Origin: Cordia subcordata
Lineage: Eukaryota > Streptophyta > Magnoliopsida > Boraginales > Cordiaceae
Assembly (NCBI GenBank): GCA_028554755.1
Contig: JAPTOF010000004.1
Coordinates: forward strand, 17,850,001-17,914,000
Reading direction: 5' to 3'
DNA: 64,000 nucleotides
Of this stretch, positions 10,261-18,715 are shown piece after piece (position 1 is the first letter of the stretch; every line of letters begins with the position of its first letter). The translations under genes were made by a program, and so were the position numbers. The notes under the pieces were generated by a model, which had not been told where the DNA came from, did no database searches, and saw only the letters and a program-made list of their open reading frames with translations.

Positions 10261-11898
10261 AAGCCTAAATGAAGTCTATCCTCATGCTTTTCAAAGAGTT
10301 GCCAATTGCATTGACTTGTTATCTTTTCGCATCCAAGAGGCACAAGGGGTCATTCCTTTCACGTAAAGGCTTCCCTAGTCTTTTTCGGATCCTCCCTTCA
10401 ATCACACAGGGTCTCACACCTCTTGGGAATGTCACCATGTAGCTAGAATCACCACAAACTTAGGATTCCAACTCACGTACTCAGGATGTTGGTACTTCGT
10501 GCCCTATCAACTAACATGGCCTCCCAATATGCATTTGGCCCCAAAGATACAAGGAAGAGAAGATACATGACAATGGCTCACGTTGACGTAAGAGCTTTAT
10601 CCACAATACATAAAAATAAACAAAAGAGATACTTGTGTCAAATTGACATTATGTCACTTGACACTTATTCAACATTCTTCACTTTTCAATCTTTTTGTTG
10701 CCTTTTGGTTTTTTTTTCCTCTTTTTTTATATTTTTTTTCATTTTTGTATTTTTTATTTTTTTTTCAATACATAAATAGAACAAAAAGAAAGGAAATAGA
10801 AGAGGCTAAGGCACACTAAAAGAGCCAATCAAGGAATGGGCACTCATATCAACAACCCTTTAAAAACACTTTTTTCCAACCAAGTTGTGGGGAAACTACA
10901 AGGTGCATTCTTAGAAATACTCATTCCCCACAGTTTTCAAAAGGATTCTCTTTGAAGTCTAGGTCATACCTCACACTCATTTACTCCCCACAATACACCC
11001 TCATCTTCTCTAATCAATTAAGTCAATAGCAAAAGCCAACTCTCCAACCAACGTGGAGATAAACCAACTCAAAATATGCAAAAAAAAAAAATTAAAAAAT
11101 TTGAACACATTTTAAGCAAAAATAAGATATGGCAAGCAAATCTATCCCATAATTGATATAAACAATAAATGAACAACCACACCCCCAAACCCAAACTTTG
11201 CTTGTCCTCAAGCAAAAATCACAAAGCCACACGACAAGCAATCAACATGAAACACATATGGGGAATGCGGAGAGGGATAGATAAGGACAAGTAAAAGATG
11301 GATAGATACAACCTTGTTTCGACGTAGTCCGCAAATGCCAAAGACAATCCCATGATCTACTAGGGTCTATCTTTTGTCGAAAGCACTAATGCTCAAAAAA
11401 CACAAAGAGGAGATTAGAAGATATGCTATGCAAGCTCACATTGACATTTGAAATGATAAACAAGGATGTAAACAAGGGGTAAGAGATTGATGCACAAATG
11501 AAGGAAAGGAGCAAGAACAAGTAAGGGAGAAAAATCTAACCTACTAAGAATGAAAACAAACAGAAGAAAGCCTAAACTATCAAAAAGGTAAGATAAACAA
11601 AAGCAATCTAATCTATTATGTACAAAGCAAGAATAAGTACAAGAAAACTAATCTACTACATATAAAGGCAAAGGAAAATAAATACAAGAAAAACAACAAA
11701 AATATGAACAAGCCTAGGGTGCCTCCTAGTAGCGTTGGATTTAACGCCTCCAGCCGGGCGCCAATGTTAGAGTAAAACATGTTTAAAGTTGCATAGCACA
11801 AATTGCCAGATAATCATCAAAACACAGAACATAGAAGGAAAAAGGTCATGCACTAAAGGTTGGGGCAATGAATGCAAGGTGCACCCCTTTTCAAGATC
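10261..11898 (-). other. E1 3' noncoding region
   Basis: About 1.6 kb lies between the last ORF and the polypurine tract. It is A+T-rich, with a long T run (about 10705-10765 on the plus strand) and no conserved ORF. The matching E2 stretch is 17037-18680. It holds two conserved pieces: the CTACTAGGAGGCACCCTAGG block (plus 11713-11732, reverse complement) and an inner copy of the polypurine tract (11179-11213). A short open frame at 11616-11801 is shared with E2 and E4, but its composition (Phe/Leu from T-rich DNA) argues against a real protein. Confidence 0.7.
11179..11213 (-). promoter_or_regulatory. E1 inner polypurine-tract-like copy
   Basis: On the minus strand: GCTTGAGGACAAGC, AAAGTTTGGG, TTTGGGGGTGTGG. 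It is nearly the same as the terminal tract about 950 bp further on, but is followed by TGTGG rather than the LTR start. Confidence 0.7.
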
Positions 11899-13009
11899 CT
11901 ACCCTAAAATATCAAATGAGTATATGGGTGCAAGTGTGGAATGAAGCATGCAAAAACATGGAAGATCATGCCCCGCTTGCTCTTTAACTAACCACCCTAT
12001 TGCCTTCTTCTCATAATCAAGGGTTAGAAAGATACCTTCCTCATAGGTCAAAGATAGGTCTAATGCATGCAACATAGGAAACGTGCTTTCTAACCCTAGA
12101 TGAAAATGTTCTATGCATGAAGGCAGGAACGTTTGCTCCAAAGATGGAGGCTCAACAGAATAGGAAAGGGGAACAGGAACGACACTTAGAGAAGGAGGAG
12201 CAAGGATAGGGTTAGACGTACTACACTCTTTTTCTCCATAAAATATAGCATTTTCAAGCCTAGGTCGCTCTAACTCCTCGCAAGGGGTGGTTTTGATCTT
12301 AATGGGCTTACTCACACCAAGGGAAGGTTCATGTTCATCTAAAACATGCTTAACCTCATCAATCGATTCCCTTGTGGGTAGTACAAGGTATCAACAATGA
12401 TTCATCAAACACACCCAAAGACCCATAGATCACAATTTCAAGCTCATCAATTTTTTCCTTAAGTGTCTTCTTGGAGTGGCCATTCTCCTCAACACAACAA
12501 TCCTTAACTCTAAGAGACTTATCATCTAAAGACTTCGAAATTGATGCTCTATTCTCCCCAGTAGATGACGCTAGATCCACACAAGCAAAGATCTCATCAA
12601 ATACTTCCTCAAATTTATCACTAGTGGTCGTCATCTTCTCATCATGCTCTTCACAAGGGGTAGGCACAAATGGAGAGGACAAAGAGGACTCAACGAATTC
12701 CTCATCATGCATGCATGAATGCTCAAGGGAAGAATGCGTGCTAAACTCCCTAAATGCGGACTCGGAATGCAATTGAGTATTATCGATATAAGACTCAACC
12801 TCCATGTGTGTGGGTAATATAGGAAGAAAGGGAAGGTTAGGTTCACGTGACTCATTTGGTGGCAACGAAAGAACAAGAGGATAGGGTACTATTTTCTCTA
12901 AAACATATTCATAAGAGTCATCAAGAACCAAATTATCATTAAGCTCATCCTCATCCTCACTACAAGATGTGATCTCTCCATCAACCTCTTTTTCTAATCT
13001 TCTCTCCAA
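11899..13009 (-). pseudogene. E1 acidic protein ORF
   Basis: Two open pieces (12359-13009 and 11899-12315) form the acidic coding region. It starts MERRLEKEVDGEIT, is rich in Asp/Glu/Ser, has CSEDEDELNDNLVLDDSYEY and VPYPL motifs, and ends YEKKAIGWLVKEQAGHDL. A frame break lies near 12320-12360. The same protein is encoded by E2 (16098-17036) and E4 (42325-43430), so it is a shared character of this family. No RT, protease or integrase signature is present except the AIGW block, which resembles the residues before the RT in Athila. The role is unknown; a gag-like or accessory protein is possible. Confidence 0.72.
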
Positions 13010-13072
13010 AACATCATCTATTTCACCACCATTTCTCTCGTCTCTAGGTCTCTCTCCTATCTCTTCAACTCA

Positions 13073-13373
13073 TTATAAAGGTATCTCAACATTCTCACTC
13101 ATGAGTTGCACACTCTCAACCACTCTCTCCAAGGACACACCAAAAGATTTGGTTTCTCGTTTCAAACTCTCAAGTTGTTCTTGGTTAGATTGGATGAGGG
13201 GTAAGAGGTAATCAAGTGTTTCCTCTTGAGAAGAAAACCTAAAAGAAGAGGGCTCAACCGAGTGAAAAGGGTAGTCATGTTGAAAATCATTTTGCACATA
13301 ACCATCAAAAACTCGGGAGAGGAATGGGTGGAAAAAGAAGGTGTTGGAGGTGGGCAATCGAAACTAGAAGGTG
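13073..13373 (-). pseudogene. E1 middle ORF, resumed after the E2 insertion
   Basis: The minus-strand frame resumes at the E2 target site (TSD AATGG, 13374-13378). It encodes the linker between the zinc-knuckle region and the acidic region, with VFDGYVQNDFQHDYPFHS and LIQSNQEQLESLKRE, the latter probably a short coiled coil. E2 has the same stretch at 15640-15990. A stop near 13072 separates it from the acidic ORF, where the other copies have Arg or a sense codon. E1's coding region is thus split by E2 and also carries point defects. Confidence 0.68.
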
Positions 13374-13378
13374 AATGG

Positions 13379-14998
13379 TGATATGTGTCATTTGTGCGTG
13401 TTTGCATCTAGTTTTGCATGCACATTTAAGGGTTTTTAGAGCATAACTGAGTGCACTTAGTATAAAGTTTATGCATATTTGTTAATATTTGTACATAATG
13501 TATTTAGGTGCATAAATACTATACTAAGTGTTATATTCCATGTTTTAGGAGTGTTTTAGAAGGGTTCAAACTTATGCAAGGAAGAAATAAGCTAACGGAT
13601 GAAGACCGGAAGAAAAGGAATAAAGAAGTGACCATTCTGATCCAGCCGGTCAACTTAGAAGAAGAGCTAGTCGACCGTCTAGGTGGACCGGCCGCTCCAG
13701 AGAATAAAGAATTGAAGCTGGTCGAGTTCCTCAAGGAGTCAATCGACCGGCCGGGTCGACCGGCCATTCCAGAGAGCATCATGATTGAAGCCGGTTAAGC
13801 AAGAAAAAGGAGTCAGCTGGCTATGCGCTGAAGAAATCCATAAAAAGCTCGTTTCAACTCATTTTCAGGGGAGGAACTTTTGTTTTTAAAACCCTAATAA
13901 ACCCTAACCCTCTACCCACTTCACAAAACACCCTAAATCACCATCTAAACCCCACACCAAGCTAGGATTGAAGCATTAAACAAAGATTTGAAAGATTTGT
14001 ACAGATTTGGAAGCAAGAATTTAGGGAAGTTCTTCTTGTTCTTTCTCTATTTCTTGTAAATATGTTGGTAGATTAGGCTAGATTTAGGGTTGATTGTTGT
14101 TGTGTATTAGATTAGGGCTTTGAATAATAGATTTGTGTACATCTTTGGCTCTTAATACATGCTTGTTTACATAAATATATGGCATGATTCAATATGTCTA
14201 TGTATTAGAAATCAAACATGTCGATGTGTTTGTTAAAATGCCTAAGTGAATATGCACGTGTTATTTGTGCTTCAAATGCTCTTATCTACTTATATAGGTG
14301 ATGTGATTGTGCTTAATCTTATGGCTTTGCTTAGTAGAGTACGCTTGAGCTTTAAATCCAGCTAATGGGTTACATGCTATGCTTAGTCGAGTTTAGGTGC
14401 TAGTCCTTGGCTTTAAATCCAGTCAAGCGGATAAGTTAACCTAGACTAGAGTATCCCTCACCCACGTTAGTGTTGGTCAATTGAGCCTTAATGTCATGTA
14501 GTGTTTAGGTGCTAGTCCTTGGCTTTAAATCCAGCTAAGAGGATAAGTTCTAAGCACAGATTGCGTAGGCTAGGAGGAATTGGCCCTTAGCTTTAAATCC
14601 AGCTAATGGGTTAAACCACTAGCATTGGTTAAGAGAGCCCCCAATCAACACTACGGCAATAGAAGTCTCGAGCCTTAGATAGACCTCATCCATTATCATA
14701 GCCCAAGTCTAGCTGCAATGCAATCACCCTAGGTCCCCTTCTTCTTTGTTAGTTTTTTCTTCCTTAGTTTGGCTCCTTTAAGTTCCTCCATAGATTAGTT
14801 TTTATTTTCTTTTTTCCGAGCTCCCTTCCATCCTAAAGTAAGCACACATACGCACGTAGCTAGTTTAAGACACTCGAGCACATAGAGACTAAACTAAGGT
14901 AGCCTCCTTGTGGAGATGATACCCGCACTCGAGTCCACTATACCATGAACGATCCGTATGCTTGCAGGTGTAAAACTCGATACGAATAGCACACATCA
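13379..14998 (+). repeat. E2 5' LTR
   Basis: The LTR runs from TGATATGTGTC to AGCACACATCA, 1620 bp. The U3 has repeated GGTCGAC/GACCGGC motifs (13640-13800). A TATA-like CATAAAAAGC lies at 13839-13848 and two telo-box-like sequences (AAACCCTAATAAACCCTAAC) at 13888-13910. The U5 side has four copies of the CTTTAAATCCAG hairpin motif (14350, 14411, 14523, 14591). An open frame (13508-13798) crosses U3 and is seen in every LTR of this family. Confidence 0.93.
13839..13910 (+). promoter_or_regulatory. E2 LTR core promoter with telo-boxes
   Basis: TATA-like CATAAAAAGC is followed about 40-60 bp downstream by two AAACCCTAA-type telo-boxes. The same arrangement is present in all E1 and E2 LTRs and, more loosely, in the E4 LTRs (AAAACCCTAACACTC near 45800). 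The position fits the transcription start and leader. The role of the boxes here is inferred. Confidence 0.5.
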
Positions 14999-15004
14999 AG
15001 TTTT

Positions 15005-15022
15005 TGGCGCCGTTGCCGGGGA
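15005..15022 (+). promoter_or_regulatory. E2 primer-binding site
   Basis: TGGCGCCGTTGCCGGGGA lies 6 bp after the LTR end. It is the PBS type known from Athila elements, where it pairs with the 3' end of a tRNA (tRNA-Asp type). It is identical to E5's PBS, so both could use the same primer. Confidence 0.88.
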
Positions 15023-15224
15023 GGCACGGTATTGGTTCTTTGTGTGCTTTTGTATTTGCGATTGGTTTGCTTGAGTGTGCACTATCTTTACTTGATTTCC
15101 ATTTTTTGAAAACTAAAAATAAAATAAAATAAATCTAAAAACAAAAAAAAAATCTCTAGAAAATTTTTTTTTTTAAATTAAAAAAAAATTATTGTGAAGA
15201 GGTTTTACTTGTGATTCATTGAAT

Positions 15225-15518
15225 ATGACCGATCCTAATGCTTCTTGGTGGTCACTTGTATCCTCTTCCCCACTACTCGAATGTGTCCCTTATGCATGTC
15301 GCTTGTGTGGAAGTTTCACGCATCCTACCATTTTCTGTCCCCACAAGAATTCCCCATTTTGGGCTAGTGCTACTTATGACCCCTATAGTCATGCAACATC
15401 TCATGCATCTTCATTTAGTAATCATGACTATAGGGATGTATATTCTTGTTATTGCAATCATTGTGAAAGTCGTGCTCACTTTTCTAGTGCTTGTCCCACC
15501 TTCCACCCCTATCCCTGA
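15225..15518 (+). pseudogene. E2 double CCHC zinc-knuckle ORF
   Basis: The ATG at 15225 gives MTDPNASWWSLVSS. Two exact CX2CX4HX4C zinc knuckles follow: CRLCGSFTHPTIFC and CNHCESRAHFSSAC, separated by a Ser/His/Tyr-rich linker. Such knuckles bind nucleic acid and are typical of the nucleocapsid part of gag. The frame ends at a TGA (15516-15518), and coding similarity continues in the same frame beyond it. E1 has CAA at that position, so the stop is probably a decayed CGA codon. E4 carries the same stop. No capsid domain is recognised. Confidence 0.75.
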
Positions 15519-15827
15519 TTGCATGCAATGCCCTATGCCCCTAGCAATCATACTCCCCTGCATGCATCTACATCTAGCTATCATGATTCTAGGGAGCAAC
15601 ATTATGCATTTTCACAATGGGGTCAAGATGACTCTTTATTCCATTCACCTTCTAGTTTCGATTGTCCACCTCTAACACCTTCTTTTTCCACCCATTACTC
15701 TCCCGAGTTTTTTTATGGTTATGTGCAAAATGATTTTCAACATGACTACCCTTTTCACTCGGTTAAACCCTCTTCCGTTATGTCTACACTCTCGGTGCAA
15801 CTAGATCAAATGCTTGAGCAATCGTAA
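15519..15827 (+). pseudogene. E2 linker ORF after the TGA stop
   Basis: This continues in frame from the zinc-knuckle ORF, with LHAMPYAPSNHTPLHAST, YHDSREQHYAFSQWGQDD and FYGYVQNDFQHDYPFHS. It ends at a TAA (15825) where E4 has a Gln codon (LEQSQS), so the stop is secondary. The region 15828-16097 still shows coding similarity to E1 and E4 (ESLGERW..., IPLERVDGIE) but has further stops and indels. It probably belonged to one long protein together with the neighbouring pieces. Confidence 0.65.
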
Positions 15828-16097
15828 TCTCTCCTCTAATCTAATCAAAAGGAACTAGAGAGTGTTAAGCGAGAATCCAAATCTCTAGGAGAGCGTTGGA
15901 AGAGAATGGCTGAGAATATGCAACTCATTAGTGAGACTTTTGAGATACCTTTAGAACGAGTTGATGGGATAGAGATGAGATCTAACAATAAGGTGACTAA
16001 GGGTGAAAATGATGATGTATGGGAGAAATAACTAGAAAGAGAGGCTGATAAAGAGATAACATCTTATAGTGAGGATGAAGATGAGCTTAATGATAAT

Positions 16098-17036
16098 TTG
16101 GTTCTTGATGACTCTTATGGTTATGTTTTAGAAGAAATAGTACCCTATCCTCTTGCGCTTACGTCGCCACCCAATGAGTCATGTAAACTTAACCTTCCCT
16201 CTCTTCCTATACATCCCACACACATGGAGGTTGAGTCTTATGTCGATAGTACTCAATTGCATTCCGAGTCGGCATTTAGGGAGTTTAGCGCGCATTTTTC
16301 CCTTGAGCATTCATGCATCCATGATGAGGAATCTGTTGAGTCCTCTTTATCCCCTCCATTTATGTCTACCCTTGGTGAAGAGCATGATGGTGAGATGACA
16401 CCCATTAGTGATGAATGTATTGTTGAATTTAAAGAGACTTTGGCTAGTGAAGGTTTAAAGTCATCCATTGGGGAAAACAAGACATCAATTTCAGAGGTTT
16501 TAGATGATAAGTCTCTTGGAGTTAAGAATCACGATGTTGAAGAGAATAACAACTCTAAGAAGACACATAAAAAAGAAATTGGTGTGTTTAGAAGAATGAT
16601 CTATGGGCCTTTTTGGATGTTTGATGAATCATTGATGGAAATAGAACCCATTAAGATCGAATCCACCCCTCGTAAGGAGTTAGAATATCCTAGGCTGGAA
16701 AATTCTATATTTTGTGGAGAAGAAGAGTGTAGTATGTCCAATTCCCCCATCTTTGCTCCTCCTTCTCCCAATGTCATTCTTACTCCTTTTACCCATTCCA
16801 TTGAGCCTCCCTCTTCGGAGCTTATGTTTGTGCCTTCTTGTATAGAACACTTTCATCTAGGGTTAGAAAACACGTTTCTTATGTTGCATGCATTTGACTT
16901 ATCTTTAACCCATGAGGATGGTGTATTTTTAGCCCTTGATTTTAAGAAAAAGGCCATGGGGTGGCAAATTAAAGAGCAACCAGGACATGATTTTTCACGT
17001 TTAAGCATGGTTCATTCCACACTTGCACCCACATAA
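16098..17036 (+). CDS. E2 acidic protein, longest intact copy
   Basis: This is an open frame of 312 codons. It begins at LVLDDSYGYVLEEIVPYPL, and homologous sequence upstream suggests the original protein started further left. It is rich in Glu, Asp and Ser, with conserved CMHDEE/CIHDEE, CIEHFHLGLE and a C-terminal KKAMGWQIKEQPGHD. It has no membrane segment or signal peptide. The AIGW/AMGW block is the only part I can relate to a known family: it resembles the sequence preceding the RT in Athila. E1 and E4 encode the same protein. It may be a derived gag-pol linker kept by a non-autonomous lineage. The function is unknown. Confidence 0.6.
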   Translation: MVLDDSYGYVLEEIVPYPLALTSPPNESCKLNLPSLPIHPTHMEVESYVDSTQLHSESAFREFSAHFSLEHSCIHDEESVESSLSPPFMSTLGEEHDGEMTPISDECIVEFKETLASEGLKSSIGENKTSISEVLDDKSLGVKNHDVEENNNSKKTHKKEIGVFRRMIYGPFWMFDESLMEIEPIKIESTPRKELEYPRLENSIFCGEEECSMSNSPIFAPPSPNVILTPFTHSIEPPSSELMFVPSCIEHFHLGLENTFLMLHAFDLSLTHEDGVFLALDFKKKAMGWQIKEQPGHDFSRLSMVHSTLAPT

Positions 17037-18680
17037 TCATTTGATATTTTGGGGCAGGATCTTGAAAAGGGGTGCACCTTGCATTCATTGCCCCAACCTT
17101 TAGTGCATGACCTTTTTCCTTCTATGATCTATGCTTTGATGATTATCCAGCAATTTGTGCCACGCAACTGTAAACATGTTTTACTCTAACATTGGCGCCC
17201 AGCTGGAGGCGTTAAATCCACTGCTACTAGGAGGCACCCTAGGCTTGTTCATATTTTTCTTGTTTTTCTTGTATTTATTTTCCTTTGCCTTTGTATATAG
17301 TAGATTAGTTTTCTTGTTCTTATTCTTGCTTTGTACATAATAGATTAGATTGCTTTTGTTTATCTTACCTTTTGATATTTTAGGCTTTCTTTTGTTTGTT
17401 TTCACTCTTAGTAGGTTAGATTTTCGCTCCCTTACTTGTTCTTGCTCCTTTTCTTCATTTGTGCATCAATCCCTTACCCCTTGTTTATCATTTCAAATGT
17501 CAATGTGAACTTGCATAGCATATCTTCTAATCTCTTCTTTGTTTTTTTTTTGCATTAGTTCTTTTAACAAAAGATAGAGGCTAGTAGATCATTGGATTGT
17601 CTTTGGCATTTGCGGACTACATGGAAACAAGGTTGTATCTATCCATCTTTTACTTGTCCTTATCTATCCCTCTTCGTATTCCCCATATGTGTTTCATGTT
17701 AATTGCTTGTCGTGTGGCTTTGTGATTTTTGCTTGAGGATAAGAAAAGTTTAGGTTTGGGGTTGTGGTTGCTCATTTATTGTTTATATCATATATGGGAT
17801 AGATTTGCTTGCCATATCTTATTTTTGCTTAAAATGTGTTCAAATTTTTCAATTTTTTGCATATTTTGAGTTGGTTTATCTCCACGTTGGTTGGAGAGTT
17901 GGCTTTTGCTATTGACTTAATTGATTGGAGAAGACGAGGGTGTATTGTGGGGAGGAGGTAGAGTGTGGGGTGTGACCTAGACTTCGAAGAGAATCCTTTT
18001 GAAAACAGTGAGGAGTGAGCATTTCTAAGAATACACCTTGTAGTTTCCCCATATTTTGGTTGGAAAAAGTGTTTTTTCAAAGGGTTGTTGATATGAGTGC
18101 CATTCCTTGATTGGTTCTTTTAATATGCCTTAGCCTCTTCTTTTTCCTTTCTTTTTGTTCTATTTATGTATTGAAAAAAAAAAGAGAAAAAATGCAAAAA
18201 AGAAAAAAATAAAATAAAATGAGAAAAAAAAGCGAAAAGGCAACAAAAAGATTGAAAAGTGAAGTATGTTGAACAAGTGTCAAGTGACATAATGTTAATT
18301 TGACACAAGTATCTCTTTTGTTTATTTTTATGTATTGTGGACAAGGCTCTTACGTCAATGTGAGCCATTGTGATGTATCTTCTCTTCCTTGTATCTGTGG
18401 GGCTAAATGCATATTGGGAGGCCATGTTAGTTGATAGGGCACGAAGTATCAACATCCCGAGTACGTGAGTTGGAATCTTAAGTTTGTGGTAGATCTAGCT
18501 ACTTGGTGACATTCCTAAGAGGTGTGAGACCCCGTGTGATAGAAAGGAGGATCTGAAAAAGACAAGGAAAGCCCTTACATGAAATGAATGACTCCTTGTA
18601 CCCCTTGGATGCGAAAAGATAACAAGTCAATGCAATTGGCAACTCTTTGAAAAGCATGAGGATAGACTTCATTTAGGCTT
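17037..18680 (+). other. E2 3' noncoding region
   Basis: About 1.65 kb has no credible gene. It contains the conserved CTACTAGGAGGCACCCTAGG block (17224-17243), an inner polypurine-tract-like copy (17731-17765) and T- and A-rich stretches. An open frame at 17155-17340 is T-rich and unlikely to be real. The block is nearly identical to 28881-30322. Confidence 0.7.
17731..17765 (+). promoter_or_regulatory. E2 inner polypurine-tract-like copy
   Basis: GCTTGAGGATAAGAAAAG followed by TTTAGGTTTGGGGTTGTGG. It is a decayed copy of the terminal tract; the second E2 internal copy (29367-29401) keeps the better form, GCTTGAGGACAAGC. Confidence 0.65.
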
Positions 18681-18715
18681 GCTTGAGGACAAGCAAAGGG
18701 AAGGTTTGGGGGTGT
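18681..18715 (+). promoter_or_regulatory. E2 terminal polypurine tract before the middle LTR
   Basis: GCTTGAGGACAAGC hairpin, then AAAGGGAAGG and TTTGGGGGTGT, directly before the LTR start TGATG at 18716. Confidence 0.82.

Noticed and set aside
10700..10780. Membrane-protein-like frame (Phe-rich) at 10486-10779
   Set aside because: It is the antisense of E1's A-rich noncoding tail; the hydrophobic run is a translated T stretch.
17155..17340. Small conserved ORF starting near the CTACTAGGAGGC block (E1, E2, E4)
   Set aside because: Conservation stops with the DNA block; the rest is Phe/Leu from T-rich sequence and differs in E4.
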